Positions 33,705-43,997 of a stretch of DNA of 46,103 nt are shown here, piece by piece. Under the pieces are notes generated by a model that had not been told where the DNA came from, searched no databases, and was given only the letters and a program-made list of their open reading frames with translations. Source of the stretch: Streptomyces colonosanans (GTDB lineage: Bacteria > Actinomycetota > Actinomycetes > Streptomycetales > Streptomycetaceae); NCBI RefSeq assembly GCF_001866645.1, contig NZ_MLYP01000015.1, forward strand, positions 1 through 46,103, in the 5' to 3' direction. Each line of letters begins with the position of its first letter. Positions within the stretch are counted from its first letter, which is position 1. Position numbers and translations under genes: made by a program.

Positions 33705-34795
33705 GGACCGCACTCGTCATCGGTACGGGGCTGATCGGCACCTCGGCGGCCCTGGCGCTCGCCGCACGCGGGGTCACCGTGTACCTCGCCGACCACGACC
33801 CCGAGCAGGCCCGTACGGCCGCCGCGCTCGGCGCCGGAACCGACACGGAGCCCGAGGGGCCCGTCGACCTGGTGATCGTCGCGGCTCCGCCCGCGTATGT
33901 GGCCACCGCGCTCGCCGACGCCATGCGACGCGGCCTCGGGCGCGGCTATCTCGACGTGGCCAGCGTCAAGGGCGGCCCGCGCCGCGAACTGGAGGCGCTC
34001 GGCCTCGAGGCGTCCCTCCTGTCGAAGTACATCGGCACGCACCCCATGTCGGGCCGCGAGAAGTCCGGACCGCTGGCGGCCACCGGCGACCTCTTCGAGG
34101 GGCGCCCATGGGTGCTGACCCCGACGCGGGAGACGGACACCGAGGTGCTGAACCTCGCGCTGGAGCTGGTCTCGCACTGCCGCGCCGTGCCGGTCGTCAT
34201 GGACGCCGACGCCCACGACCGGGCCGTCGCGCTCGTCTCCCACATGCCCCATCTGGTCTCCAGCATGGTCGCCGCGCGCCTGGAGCACGCGGAGGAAGCG
34301 GCCGTACGACTGTGCGGGCAGGGCATCCGGGACGTGACGCGGATCGCGGCGTCCGACCCCCGGATGTGGATCGACATCCTGTCCGCGAATCCGGGCCCGG
34401 TCGCCGACCTGCTCTCCGAGGTCGCCACCGACCTCGACGAGACCGTACGGGCCCTGCGCGCCCTCCAGTCCTCCGACGAGGCCAAGCGGCGCGAGGGCAC
34501 CGACGGCGTCGAGAACGTGCTGCGCCGCGGCAACGCCGGCCAGGTCCGGGTGCCCGGCAAGCACGGCACCGCTCCGCAGGTCTACGAGATCGTGGCGGTA
34601 CTGATCGACGACCAGCCGGGGCAGTTGGCCCGCATCTTCGCGGACGCGGGCAAGGCGGGCGTCAATATCGAGGACGTACGCATCGAGCACGCCACCGGAC
34701 AGCAGGCGGGTCTGGTCCAGCTGACCGTGGAGCCGACGGCGGCGACCGTGCTGACGGCGGCGCTGCGGGAGCGGGGCTGGGCGATCCGGCAGTAG
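33701..34795 (+). CDS. tyrA: Prephenate dehydrogenase with ACT domain
   Basis: This 364-residue enzyme oxidises prephenate to 4-hydroxyphenylpyruvate on the tyrosine route. The N-terminal Rossmann motif is VIGTGLIGTSAALALAARG. The active-site region is DVASVKGGPRRELEAL and IGTHPMSGREKSGPLAA (His and Ser/Arg substrate ligands). The helical dimer domain follows, and residues about 290-364 form an ACT-type domain (YEIVAVLIDDQPGQLARIFA), which normally gives feedback control by tyrosine. GTG start overlapping aroH (GTGA). Confidence 0.95.
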   Translation: MRTALVIGTGLIGTSAALALAARGVTVYLADHDPEQARTAAALGAGTDTEPEGPVDLVIVAAPPAYVATALADAMRRGLGRGYLDVASVKGGPRRELEALGLEASLLSKYIGTHPMSGREKSGPLAATGDLFEGRPWVLTPTRETDTEVLNLALELVSHCRAVPVVMDADAHDRAVALVSHMPHLVSSMVAARLEHAEEAAVRLCGQGIRDVTRIAASDPRMWIDILSANPGPVADLLSEVATDLDETVRALRALQSSDEAKRREGTDGVENVLRRGNAGQVRVPGKHGTAPQVYEIVAVLIDDQPGQLARIFADAGKAGVNIEDVRIEHATGQQAGLVQLTVEPTAATVLTAALRERGWAIRQ

Positions 34796-34959
34796 CCCGG
34801 GGCCGTCCGCCTGAGCCGCGCCGGGCGGTACGGCGACCGGGTGACGGGAGGTCCGGCCGTCCGCCCGTCATAGCGGGTCCGGGGAGCCAGTAACCTTGTG
34901 CGGGGCGCCCTCGCGTCCCGCCCACATCCACCACCCCGCACCAGGAAGGTGTCTCCACC

Positions 34960-35655
34960 GTGGAAAACGGCGCCGCCCGGACCGCCCCGGCAGTGATTGT
35001 CGCCATCGACGGCCCCTCCGGCACGGGCAAGTCCAGCACCTCGAAGGCCGTGGCCGCGCAGCTCGGGCTGAGCTACCTGGACACCGGCGCCCAGTACCGG
35101 GCGATCACCTGGTGGATGGTGAACAACGGCATCGACATCGCAGATCCCTCGGCGATCGCGGCGGTGGCGGGCAAGCCGGAGATCGTCTCCGGCACGGACC
35201 CGGCCGCGCCCACCATCACCGTGGACGGTACGGACGTCTCCGGCCCGATCCGCACCCAGGAGGTCACCTCCAAGGTCAGTGCGGTCAGCGCGGTGCCCGA
35301 GGTGCGGACCCGGATCACCGAGCTGCAGCGCTCCCTCGCCGCCTCCGCCCAGAACGGGATCGTCGTCGAGGGGCGCGACATCGGCACGACCGTGCTGCCC
35401 GACGCCGACCTGAAGATCTTCCTCACCGCCTCCCCGGAGGCGCGTGCAGCGCGCCGCAGCGGCGAGCTGAAGGGCGCGGACCTCCACTCCACCCGTGAGG
35501 CGCTGATCAAGCGGGACGTGGCCGACTCCAACCGCAAGACCTCCCCGCTCGCGAAGGCCGACGACGCGGTCGAGGTGGACACCACCGACCTCACCCTCAA
35601 GCAGGTCATCGAGTGTGTCGTCACCCTCGTCGAGGAGAAGCGGACCGGACAGTGA
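34960..35655 (+). CDS. cmk: Cytidylate kinase
   Basis: This 231-residue kinase phosphorylates CMP and dCMP with ATP. The P-loop is IDGPSGTGKSSTSKAVA at residues 14-30, with YLDTGAQYRAITW, VVEGRDIGTTVLPDA and the LID-type RRSGELKG / RDVADSNRKTSPL following the family order. The GTG start has AGGAAGGT 9 bases upstream. It overlaps plsC by 4 bases; cmk-plsC-der is a well-known bacterial grouping. A gap of 164 bases separates it from tyrA and probably holds a promoter. Confidence 0.96.
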   Translation: MENGAARTAPAVIVAIDGPSGTGKSSTSKAVAAQLGLSYLDTGAQYRAITWWMVNNGIDIADPSAIAAVAGKPEIVSGTDPAAPTITVDGTDVSGPIRTQEVTSKVSAVSAVPEVRTRITELQRSLAASAQNGIVVEGRDIGTTVLPDADLKIFLTASPEARAARRSGELKGADLHSTREALIKRDVADSNRKTSPLAKADDAVEVDTTDLTLKQVIECVVTLVEEKRTGQ

Positions 35656-36311
35656 CCGAGGCTCCTTCGGCACGGCGTGCCGAGGTCGGGCGGCGCATCG
35701 GCGTCCCCCTGATGTACGGGCTGTGGAAGCCGCGCGTCCTGGGCGCCTGGAGGGTTCCGGCGAGCGGCCCGGTCATCCTCGCGGTCAACCACTCCCATGT
35801 CGTGGACGGCCCGATGGTCATGGGCGTGGCGCCGAGGCCGGCGCACTTCCTGATCAAGAAGGAGGCGTTCGTCGGCCCCCTGGACCCCTTCCTGCGCGGC
35901 ATCGGGCAGCTGAAGGTGGACCGGGCGACCACCGACCGCACCGCTGTGACCCAGGCACTGGGCGTGCTCGATAACGGGGGAGTCCTCGGGATCTTCCCCG
36001 AGGGCACCCGCGGGGAGGGCGACTTCGCCTCGTTGCGCGCCGGGCTCGCCTACTTCGCGGTGCGCGGCAATGCCCCGATCGTGCCGGTCGCGGTGCTGGG
36101 AAGTGCCGAGAGGCGCGGACGGTTGATACAGGGGTTGCCTCCGCTGCGCAGCCGGGTCGATGTCGTCTTCGGGGACCCGTTCGAGGCGGGCGACGGCAGC
36201 GGGCGGCGTACGCGCAAGGCGCTGGACGAGGCGACCGTGCGCATCCAGGAGCAGCTCACCGCACACCTGGAAAACGCCAAGCGCCTTACCGGGCGTGAGA
36301 GCGACACTTGA
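35652..36311 (+). CDS. plsC: PlsC-type acyltransferase
   Basis: This 219-residue 1-acylglycerol-3-phosphate acyltransferase-like protein has the HX4D motif in AVNHSHVVDGPM, followed by LIKKEAFVGPLDPFLRGIG and the EGTR motif in GIFPEGTRGEGDFASL. The last conserved block is PIVPVAVLGSAER. It probably adds the second acyl chain in phosphatidic acid synthesis at the membrane face. There is no clear transmembrane helix, which is common in this short actinobacterial form. GTG start, GTGA overlap with cmk. Confidence 0.93.
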   Translation: MTEAPSARRAEVGRRIGVPLMYGLWKPRVLGAWRVPASGPVILAVNHSHVVDGPMVMGVAPRPAHFLIKKEAFVGPLDPFLRGIGQLKVDRATTDRTAVTQALGVLDNGGVLGIFPEGTRGEGDFASLRAGLAYFAVRGNAPIVPVAVLGSAERRGRLIQGLPPLRSRVDVVFGDPFEAGDGSGRRTRKALDEATVRIQEQLTAHLENAKRLTGRESDT

Positions 36312-36373
36312 GTAGTGGATCACCGTAGGAGCGGTGCTCCACCGATCACCACGATGAACGAGGTACGGACTTC

Positions 36374-37855
36374 ATGAACGACCAGATCCAGCCCGACGGC
36401 TCGGCCGAGCACGAGTACGACCACGGGGCGCTCGGCGACGCCGAGTACGCGGAGTTCATGGAGCTCGCCGCGGAAGAGGGCTTCGACATCGAGGACGTCG
36501 AGGGCGCCATCGAAGAGGCCGGACACGGCCCGCTGCCCGTCCTCGCCGTCGTCGGCCGCCCCAATGTCGGCAAGTCGACCCTGGTGAACCGCATCATCGG
36601 CCGCCGTGAGGCGGTTGTCGAGGACAAGCCCGGGGTCACCCGCGACCGCGTGACCTACGAGGCGGAGTGGGCGGGCCGCCGCTTCAAGGTCGTCGACACC
36701 GGCGGCTGGGAGCAGGACGTCCTCGGTATCGACGCCTCCGTGGCCGCGCAGGCCGAGTACGCGATCGAGGCCGCCGACGCGGTCGTCTTCGTCGTCGACG
36801 CCAAGGTCGGCGCCACCGACACCGACGAGGCGGTCGTACGACTGCTGCGCAAGGCCGGCAAGCCCGTGGTGCTGTGCGCCAACAAGGTCGACGGCCCGAG
36901 CGGCGAGGCCGACGCGGCGTACCTGTGGAACCTCGGCCTCGGCGAGCCGCACCCCGTCTCGGCGCTCCACGGCCGTGGCACCGGCGACATGCTGGACGCC
37001 GTCCTGGAGGCGCTGCCCGAAGCACCCGCCCAGACCTTCGGCAGTACCGCTCTCGGCGGTCCGCGCCGCGTCGCCCTGATCGGCCGCCCGAACGTCGGCA
37101 AGTCCTCGCTGCTGAACAAGGTCGCGGGCGAGGAGCGCGTCGTCGTCAACGAACTCGCCGGAACCACCCGCGACCCGGTCGACGAGCTGATCGAACTCGG
37201 CGACAAGACCTGGAAGTTCGTCGACACGGCCGGTATCCGCAAGCGGGTTCACCTGCAGCAGGGCGCGGACTACTACGCCTCGCTGCGTACCGCGGCGGCC
37301 GTCGAGAAGGCTGAGGTCGCCGTCGTGCTGATCGACGGCTCCGAGACCATTTCGGTCCAGGACCAGCGCATCATCACCATGGCCGTGGAAGCGGGCCGCG
37401 CGCTCGTCCTCGCCTACAACAAGTGGGACACGCTGGACGAGGAGCGCCGCTACTACCTGGAGCGGGAGATCGAGACCGAGCTCGCCCAGGTCACCTGGGC
37501 GCCGCGGGTGAACGTCTCGGCGCGCACCGGACGGCACATGGAGAAGCTGGTCCCGGCGATCGAGACCGCCCTGGCGGGCTGGGAGACGCGTGTGCCGACG
37601 GGTCGGCTCAACGCCTTCCTCGGTGAGCTGGTGGCCGCACACCCGCACCCGGTCCGCGGCGGCAAGCAGCCGCGCATCCTCTTCGGCACCCAGGCGGGCA
37701 CCAAGCCGCCGCGGTTCGTCCTCTTCGCCTCCGGCTTCATCGAGGCGGGCTACCGCCGGTTCATCGAGCGGCGGCTGCGTGAGGAGTTCGGCTTCGAAGG
37801 GGCGCCGATCCATATCTCCGTACGCGTGCGCGAGAAGCGCGGCAAGAAGAAGTAA
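36374..37855 (+). CDS. der: Ribosome-assembly GTPase Der (EngA)
   Basis: This 493-residue double-GTPase acts in 50S ribosome assembly. Two G domains each carry G1 (GRPNVGKST near residue 59; GRPNVGKSS near residue 237), G3 (DTGG; DTAG) and G4 (NKVD; NKWD), followed by a C-terminal KH-like domain ([20 protein letters not shown]) and the basic end KRGKKK. An acidic 50-residue N-terminal extension ([19 protein letters not shown]) is absent from Bacillus or E. coli Der and typical of Streptomyces. ATG start; a weak GAGGT precedes it. Confidence 0.97.
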   Translation: MNDQIQPDGSAEHEYDHGALGDAEYAEFMELAAEEGFDIEDVEGAIEEAGHGPLPVLAVVGRPNVGKSTLVNRIIGRREAVVEDKPGVTRDRVTYEAEWAGRRFKVVDTGGWEQDVLGIDASVAAQAEYAIEAADAVVFVVDAKVGATDTDEAVVRLLRKAGKPVVLCANKVDGPSGEADAAYLWNLGLGEPHPVSALHGRGTGDMLDAVLEALPEAPAQTFGSTALGGPRRVALIGRPNVGKSSLLNKVAGEERVVVNELAGTTRDPVDELIELGDKTWKFVDTAGIRKRVHLQQGADYYASLRTAAAVEKAEVAVVLIDGSETISVQDQRIITMAVEAGRALVLAYNKWDTLDEERRYYLEREIETELAQVTWAPRVNVSARTGRHMEKLVPAIETALAGWETRVPTGRLNAFLGELVAAHPHPVRGGKQPRILFGTQAGTKPPRFVLFASGFIEAGYRRFIERRLREEFGFEGAPIHISVRVREKRGKKK

Positions 37856-37870
37856 GGCGCAACCGCGTCA

Positions 37871-37912
37871 CGCGCGAGGGGCGGTCTCCATGGCGGAGCC
37901 GCCCCTCGCGCG
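37871..37912 (+). terminator. der terminator
   Basis: Arms cgcgcgaggggcgg (37871-37884) and its complement (37899-37912) are perfect, with further partial pairing in the loop. It starts 15 bases after the der stop and just before the stop of the convergent hypothetical gene at 37919, so it probably works both ways. Confidence 0.85.
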
Positions 37913-37918
37913 TTCTGC

Positions 37919-38302
37919 TCACAGTCCCCGGCGCGGCGCGGGCGGCAGGGCGGGGAGGTGGTGCATCCCCCTGGCGTGGCGCGCCACTTGCTCCCAGGCG
38001 GCGGCTGCCGTGGACGTGTGGCCGTGCTGGGCGGCCAGGTGTCCGGTCGCGTGCTGGGGGGTGCCGTGGCCTGTTCCGTACCTTCCGGTGTCGTACGCAA
38101 CCCTGGTGTACGGGGAGTTGGAGAAGGCGGTGAAGGCCAGCTCCTCCTCGCCGCTGCGATCGCCCGGGCACGCCCGGAACGACTTGACGTACTCGTCGTA
38201 GAGCGCGTCGTAGATCGGCGTGGCCGATGCGCCGTCCTGGGTTGCTCGCCCGTAGGGGACCGGCGAATAGGACTGGCGGCGGGAGACGTCATATGCGTGC
38301 AC
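37919..38302 (-). CDS. Conserved hypothetical protein
   Basis: This is a protein of about 127 residues. The best-looking part is PIYDALYDEYVKSFRACPGD followed by RSGEEELAFTAFSN; the C-terminal third is His/Ala/Gly/Pro-rich and probably disordered. No domain I can name is present. I put the start at GTG 38302; a TTG at 38329 would add nine residues. Neither has a strong ribosome site. Base composition and codon pattern fit a real gene, and it lies next to another unknown gene on the same strand. Confidence 0.65.
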   Translation of the reverse strand: MHAYDVSRRQSYSPVPYGRATQDGASATPIYDALYDEYVKSFRACPGDRSGEEELAFTAFSNSPYTRVAYDTGRYGTGHGTPQHATGHLAAQHGHTSTAAAAWEQVARHARGMHHLPALPPAPRRGL

Positions 38303-38401
38303 GTAGGTGCCAACGACCCCGCCGCCCAAGAGATGCGGTCGATTAGGCCGCTTTGGCAGCCCGCGTCCGGCCCGTGGCCCGGAACCGCCCTCGGTGAGGG
38401 C

Positions 38402-39175
38402 TCACGTGCCCGCCAGCGGCAGGGCGGCGGCCACCAACTGCCCGTTCGCCGCCGCCTTGTCCAGCGCATCGCGCAGCAGGTCCTCCCGCGGCTGGCGGCC
38501 GATCGAACCCACCGGCGCCGCGAACATCAGTACCTGCTGGTGCTTGTTGGCGGCCGCGCGCCATCCGTCGGTGACCTGGAGCGGCTGGTGCGCCTGCCAC
38601 CAGGCCACCGGCTGCCCGCCGTTCGTCCCGGGCTGCAGCACAGCGTGCAACTGGCCCATCGCGAGCAGGACCGACCAGCCGTGCAGCACGGGCGGCATCG
38701 CCTCGATCGTGGTCAGCGGCATGAAGCCCTGCTCGATGAGCAGGGGCAGGAAGTCGTCGCCGACGCCGACCGTGCCCGGGCGTGCGATGGGCGCGGTCGG
38801 CTCCACGACGAGCGCCGGGTGCAACTCCCCGGCGATCAGGGCGAGTCCGCTGGTGACGCCCAGCACCGCCTGCTCGGGGACGCCCCTGGCGTGTCCCTCG
38901 TCGGCGGTGATGGAGCGGACGGCGCCCTGCAACTGCTCCTCGGTGACCTGGACGACCTGGGAGGGCAGACAGGTGGCGTGGGCGAAGGCGAGGACGGCTG
39001 TCTCCTCGCCGATGAACAGGACGGTGCTGGTGCGCTCCTGCTCGGAGTCGCCCAGGGTGCGGCAGGAGGTGCAGTCGTAACTGCCCGGGGCGTTCTCTCC
39101 GGCGAGCAGCCGGTCGGCTTCTTCGTCGCCGATCTCGGCGCGTACGGCGTCGCTGACGTCGAGCATGCGCGGCAC
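38402..39175 (-). CDS. Conserved actinobacterial protein of unknown function
   Basis: This is a protein of about 257 residues. It starts at GTG 39175 (VPRMLDVSDAVRAEIGDEEA), with GAGGGAG 6 bases upstream; ATG 39166 is possible and the longer frame lacks a ribosome site. Near the N-terminus is YDCTSCRTLGD with a CxxC pair, which suggests metal or redox binding. The rest is mixed alpha/beta (VLFIGEETAVLAFAHATC, LGVTSGLALIAGELHPALVV, WSVLLAMGQLHAVLQPG). I do not recognise a family with known activity. It is cytosolic and monocistronic or paired with the gene at 37919. Confidence 0.8.
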   Translation of the reverse strand: MPRMLDVSDAVRAEIGDEEADRLLAGENAPGSYDCTSCRTLGDSEQERTSTVLFIGEETAVLAFAHATCLPSQVVQVTEEQLQGAVRSITADEGHARGVPEQAVLGVTSGLALIAGELHPALVVEPTAPIARPGTVGVGDDFLPLLIEQGFMPLTTIEAMPPVLHGWSVLLAMGQLHAVLQPGTNGGQPVAWWQAHQPLQVTDGWRAAANKHQQVLMFAAPVGSIGRQPREDLLRDALDKAAANGQLVAAALPLAGT

Positions 39176-40402
<1,227 letters not shown>

Positions 40403-40428
40403 GGCCGCTCTCAGGGCCGCTTCCCATG

Positions 40429-40465
40429 GGGCCGGTGTCCGGTGCACCACACCGGACACCGGCCC
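40429..40465. terminator. Terminator between rpf-like gene and ctaD relic
   Basis: Perfect 16-base arms (gggccggtgtccggtg at 40429-40444 and its complement at 40450-40465) enclose a 5-base loop, 27 bases after the rpf-like stop. It touches the stop codon of the minus-strand relic. Confidence 0.85.
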
Positions 40466-40829
40466 TACGGGCTCCGAAGCCTGCCGAACCGACCGGGACG
40501 GACGGGCGGGGCGGACTTCCACTCGTTCAACGGGTGATGCAGGTCGAACGCCGGGGACTCGGAGCGGATCCGGGGCAGCGTGACGAAGTTGTGCCGCGGC
40601 GGCGGGCAGGAGGTGGCCCGCTCCAGGGAGCGGCCGAAGCCCCAGGGGTCGTCGACCTTGACCTCGGTGCCGTACTTGGCGGTCTTCCAGAGGTGGCCGA
40701 CCTTCCTGTGGTCGGTAGTGGTCGGTAGTGGTCGGCCAGTCGACGACCAGCCGCCCCGGTCGCCTCCGCACGGCCTCCACGGTTGCCCGCGCCGTGTCCG
40801 TTGCCCTCGCTTGTCCCTTCGCTCATCAC
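40465..40829 (-). pseudogene. ctaD: Internally deleted relic of cytochrome c oxidase subunit I
   Basis: Two ends of a CtaD protein are joined without the middle. The N-terminal piece reads [17 protein letters not shown] (from about 40765), matching the start of Streptomyces CtaD, which has VVDW-TTTDH. The C-terminal piece (about 40468-40700) reads [52 protein letters not shown] and ends at TAG; this is the conserved tail of CtaD. All twelve membrane helices and the haem and copper ligands are missing. A 10-base tandem duplication (40711-40730) also puts the two pieces in different frames. An ATG at 40827 and GTG at 40780 lie upstream. It cannot make an oxidase. Confidence 0.8.
40711..40730. 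repeat. 10-base tandem duplication in ctaD relic
   Basis: gtcggtagtg occurs twice in tandem. Removing one copy restores one frame across the N-terminal TTTDH and the C-terminal RKVGHLWKT pieces of the relic, so the duplication appears to be the frame-breaking event. Confidence 0.85.
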
Positions 40830-41241
40830 GGCCGGGCCGGTCGCAGCCCGTGGACCGGCTGTCCCACGGGCACATGCCAGGTGCGCCCACCGTCCCGCGT
40901 TCCGACAGGGGCGTACGGGGATTCTGTGCCGAAGCCGTGCGTTTCTTATGCGGAGTCAGGCGGCGCGAGGTATCCCGGAATCGGAATGGAAAAGGGCGGC
41001 GTGAATCCGGGCAGGGCCTATTTCGCGGGGTTATCCGGAGCCACGCTCTCGCGTCGGCGAGCCGGTCCTGAATTTCGTTCGAGGAGCTGTGCGACACATC
41101 CGGAACCCCTCGTTCGTGTGACTCCGTTGGGGCGAAACGGGTGTCGTGATTCCGTGACAGAAGTGTGACCGGAGGGGGGTGAGTGGCACGGGTGGCGGGC
41201 TCGGACTTCCGCGGCGGGGGTCCGCGGCCTAACGTGGCGGC
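40830..41241. other. Gene-free region upstream of ctaD relic and I78-like gene
   Basis: These 412 bases have mixed codon character and no open frame I can support on either strand. The part from about 40930 to 41170 is less GC-rich than the surrounding genes. It would have held the promoter of the former ctaD copy. The -10 of the I78-like gene is at its right edge. Confidence 0.5.
41230..41235 (+). promoter_or_regulatory. -10 box of likely leaderless I78-like gene
   Basis: TAACGT lies 6 bases before the ATG at 41242, and no Shine-Dalgarno sequence is present. The same hexamer occurs before the PAP2 gene on the other strand. Confidence 0.5.
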
Positions 41242-41457
41242 ATGGCACCCATTCCCACCCCGGGCGCAGAACCCGAGGACTCCCCGGAGGCGTACGTCGG
41301 CCTGGAGGCCCACCGTGCCGAGCGGCTCGCACGAGAGCGCGGCTGGAGCACGGTCCGCTCGCTGCCGCCGGGCGCGATCATCACGATGGAGTACCGCGCC
41401 GGACGGCTGAACTTCGAGGTCGTGAACGGTCAGGTCAGGCGCTGCTGGAAGGGCTGA
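41242..41457 (+). CDS. Peptidase inhibitor I78-like small protein
   Basis: This 71-residue protein has a C-terminal half, [30 protein letters not shown], that fits the I78 inhibitor pattern (R-x-x-x-P-G-x-x-x-T-x-x-Y-R-x-x-R-L-N, then a strand with G-x-V-x-R). Known I78 proteins inhibit serine peptidases. This one has no signal peptide, so it is cytosolic and an inhibitor role is only an inference from fold. Probably leaderless. A very strong hairpin follows. Confidence 0.82.
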   Translation: MAPIPTPGAEPEDSPEAYVGLEAHRAERLARERGWSTVRSLPPGAIITMEYRAGRLNFEVVNGQVRRCWKG

Positions 41458-41473
41458 CCGGCAGGTGACGGCC

Positions 41474-41517
41474 CACGTCGAAGGCCCCGACTCGTGCGAG
41501 TCGGGGCCTTCGACGTG
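41474..41517. terminator. Bidirectional hairpin terminator
   Basis: Perfect 21-base arms (41474-41494 and 41497-41517; outer part cacgtcgaaggcc) are separated by only 2 bases. It lies between the convergent I78-like and PAP2 genes and should stop transcription from both sides. Confidence 0.92.
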
Positions 41518-41555
41518 CGGAAAGGTATGCGTACCAGAGCCCGCGTGTGGACCGC

Positions 41556-42581
41556 TCAGCCGCCCGCCACGGGCCGGGCCGAGGCGGTGCCGCGCGACAC
41601 CCGGTCCGAGTGCGGCGGCCGGCGGCTGCCCGCAGGGGTGACCGGAGTGCGCTCCGAACGGGTCGTATGCGGGCCGGGGGCCAGGTAGGCGGGCGACCGG
41701 GCCGCACGGGCGGCGGCCACCGGCTCCCGGTTCTGCATCTCCTTGTCCACGGCCACGGCCGCGCGCGGGGAGACGACCGGTGTGGGTGTACCGACCGGGG
41801 CCGGAGCCGGCACCGGGACGGCGCGGCGGCTGCGCCAACGGTCCCGCAGCGTGAAGATGCCCGCCTCGGCAAGGGCGATCAGCGGCTCGAACCAGGGCAG
41901 CGCCAGCAGGATGAGCAGCCCCGCGGCCCAGCCGAGGAGTACGTCGCTCAGCCAGTGCGTACCGAGGTAGACCGTGGTCAGGCCGACGCCGAGGGAGGTC
42001 ACCGCGGAGAGCGCGGACAACCACCGTCTGGCCCGCGGCGTCGAGGCCAGATAGGCCAGGATGCCCCAGGTCACCACGGCGTTCGCGGTGTGGCCGGAGG
42101 GAAATATATCGCCGCCGCGCCACATCTCGTTCGACCCGATGACGGTCGCGTAGTGCGGCCCGAGACGGCCCATGCCGTACTTCGCGGCACCCACCGTGGC
42201 GTTCAGCAGAAGCAGCGCCGTGCCCAGCGTGAGCAGTGGGCGCAGGGTGTGCTGCCGCCAGGAGCGCCAGCCCAGCCAGGACGCGACCATCACCGCGGTC
42301 GGGCCGCGCTGGCCCAGTACCACGTAGTAGTCGAGGAACGCGTGGATCTGAGGCCACTGCTGGTACGGCCGGAAGAACATGACCTGCCAGTCGAGCCGGA
42401 CCAGCCAGGAGGAGACGACCACGGCCCACACGATCGCCGTGTAGAAGGCCAGAGTTGCCGAGAAGAGAACCACCCGGTGCCGGCTCATCCTGGGCACGTC
42501 AATGTGGGCCGGTCGTTCCGGCTCACGGTCCAACCGGGCGAAGACCCGGTCCAGACGGCTCAGCTTTGGTTCGGTACACAC
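41556..42581 (-). CDS. PAP2-superfamily membrane phosphatase
   Basis: This 341-residue integral membrane phosphatase has about six transmembrane segments (for example [39 protein letters not shown]). The PAP2 catalytic motifs are [19 protein letters not shown] (PSGH) and [14 protein letters not shown] (H-x3-D type). It dephosphorylates a lipid phosphate such as phosphatidate or polyprenyl pyrophosphate. The C-terminal 90 residues are Pro/Ala/Arg-rich and cytosolic-looking. The GTG start lacks a ribosome site, but TAACGT is 8 bases upstream, suggesting a leaderless mRNA. The 236 bases between it and the mannosyltransferase stop are AT-richer and hold no gene. Confidence 0.92.
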   Translation of the reverse strand: MCTEPKLSRLDRVFARLDREPERPAHIDVPRMSRHRVVLFSATLAFYTAIVWAVVVSSWLVRLDWQVMFFRPYQQWPQIHAFLDYYVVLGQRGPTAVMVASWLGWRSWRQHTLRPLLTLGTALLLLNATVGAAKYGMGRLGPHYATVIGSNEMWRGGDIFPSGHTANAVVTWGILAYLASTPRARRWLSALSAVTSLGVGLTTVYLGTHWLSDVLLGWAAGLLILLALPWFEPLIALAEAGIFTLRDRWRSRRAVPVPAPAPVGTPTPVVSPRAAVAVDKEMQNREPVAAARAARSPAYLAPGPHTTRSERTPVTPAGSRRPPHSDRVSRGTASARPVAGG

Positions 42582-42589
42582 GTCAATCG

Positions 42590-42595
42590 ACGTTA
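42590..42595 (-). promoter_or_regulatory. -10 box of likely leaderless PAP2 gene
   Basis: On the minus strand TAACGT ends 8 bases before the GTG start at 42581, with no Shine-Dalgarno sequence between. Confidence 0.45.
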
Positions 42596-42817
42596 CAGCG
42601 GGTGAGCAGCGGGCCCGGCCGAATCAGCGGATTTGTGATGACGATGTGATGTGGGATTCCTCTCAACAGGAAGTCGATTTCCGGGAATTCATCAGGAATG
42701 AGATCGAGCCTGCAAGTCCATTGACCATCATGGGCCCCCGTTTTGTGTTCCTTATTTATTCTTTAGTTGAATGCCGGGGTGGAATTGTCCGGCCGCCCAC
42801 CGGCCCGGCGGTGCGGA

Positions 42818-43984
42818 TCATGGCGGACCGGAGCCGTTCAGCCAGAACGCCCCGTAGAGGGCCGACACCGCCGCGACACCGCCGAGGATCACCGCCGACC
42901 TGGAGGGGCGCACCCGCGCGAGTGCCCGGGCGAGGGGCAGCAACAGGGGGAAGGCGGGCAGCAGAAGGCGCGGTTTCGAGCCGAAGTAGCTCGTCGCGCC
43001 CAGCGCGAGGGCGGTTACCAGGCCCGTGTACACGAGCAACGGCAGCGGTTGGCGCTGCCGTACGCCCACCACGTACAGCCAGACGATCAGCGCGACCCCG
43101 ACGATCAGACCGACACCGGCCAGGGCAGACGGGAAGGACGTGAACTTGCCGGCGATGAAGCGGGCGAAGGCGTAGCCGCCGTCGAAGCCGTTGCGCCAGC
43201 CCGCCTGGACGTCCAGATAACCGAAGGGGCCCTTGCCGGTGCGATGGCCGACCCACAGGACGTAGCCGGCGGCGCCAAGGGGAGCGACGAGCATGCCGAT
43301 GGCACGGCGGAAGGGCGGCACACCGCTCGCCGGGTGCGCGCGCCGGTCCCGTATGTGCGAGGCGAGGGCGGCCGCCCACACGGCCGCGACAACGGCGGCC
43401 CCCACCGGACGGGTCAGCCCCGCCAGCGAGGCGAGCACGCCCGCCGTCACCCACCGGCCGGCCAGGACCGCGTACAGCGACCAGGCGGCCAGTGCCGTGA
43501 ACAGGGACTCGCTGTACGCCATCGACTGCACGATCCCGACCGGCAGCACCGCCCACAGCAGGACCGCGCACACGCCGACCCGGCGGTCGTACACGTGTTC
43601 CGCGACGGCGAAGATCCCCCAGGCCGCGGCGAGGGAGGCGAGCGTGGCGACCAGGAGGCCCGCATCGGCGTACGACAGCGGGGTCAGCGCCGCGCCCGCC
43701 CGCTCCAGCCAGGGCAGCAGCGGGAAGAACGCGAGGTTCGAGTGCACGTCGCCGTTCGGGAGGCGGACCTCGTAGCCGTAGCCGAGTTCGGCGACCCGGG
43801 TGTACCAGAGCGAGTCCCAGCGGGCGGTCAGCAGGGTGTGCGGGCTGGTGCCCCGCGCCGCGCTCCACAGCGCGAGCGTGACAAGGCCCACGGCACGGAC
43901 CGCCGCGTAGCCCGCCAGGGCGGGGGCGGCCCGGCACACGGCGCCGGTGCGGGGCGGCGTCGGGCAAGTTCCAAGATCGGTCAC
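42818..43984 (-). CDS. PIG-V-like membrane mannosyltransferase
   Basis: This 388-residue polytopic membrane protein has 8-10 hydrophobic segments. After the first one, the loop ARWDSLWYTRVAELGYGYEV carries the WDS/W(D)xxxY pattern of PIG-V/GT-C glycosyltransferases; SNLAFFPLLPWLERAGAALT and YSESLFTALAAWSLYAVLAG follow, as in PIG-V homologues (FFP and SESLF motifs). Actinobacterial members transfer mannose from polyprenyl phosphate mannose to lipids or proteins. The start at GTG 43984 is chosen because GATAAT stands 7 bases upstream (leaderless). The frame to ATG 44083 lacks coding character. It is divergent from the MFS gene. Confidence 0.88.
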   Translation of the reverse strand: MTDLGTCPTPPRTGAVCRAAPALAGYAAVRAVGLVTLALWSAARGTSPHTLLTARWDSLWYTRVAELGYGYEVRLPNGDVHSNLAFFPLLPWLERAGAALTPLSYADAGLLVATLASLAAAWGIFAVAEHVYDRRVGVCAVLLWAVLPVGIVQSMAYSESLFTALAAWSLYAVLAGRWVTAGVLASLAGLTRPVGAAVVAAVWAAALASHIRDRRAHPASGVPPFRRAIGMLVAPLGAAGYVLWVGHRTGKGPFGYLDVQAGWRNGFDGGYAFARFIAGKFTSFPSALAGVGLIVGVALIVWLYVVGVRQRQPLPLLVYTGLVTALALGATSYFGSKPRLLLPAFPLLLPLARALARVRPSRSAVILGGVAAVSALYGAFWLNGSGPP

Positions 43985-43991
43985 GCGCTCG

Positions 43992-43997
43992 ATTATC
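43992..43997 (-). promoter_or_regulatory. -10 box of likely leaderless mannosyltransferase gene
   Basis: On the minus strand GATAAT lies 7 bases before GTG 43984. It is the best -10 match in this interval and supports the shorter start. Confidence 0.5.

Noticed and set aside
40728..41168. Plus-strand open frame over the ctaD relic and the gene-free region
   Set aside because: No ribosome site, no recognisable protein features, and codon use unlike the neighbouring genes.
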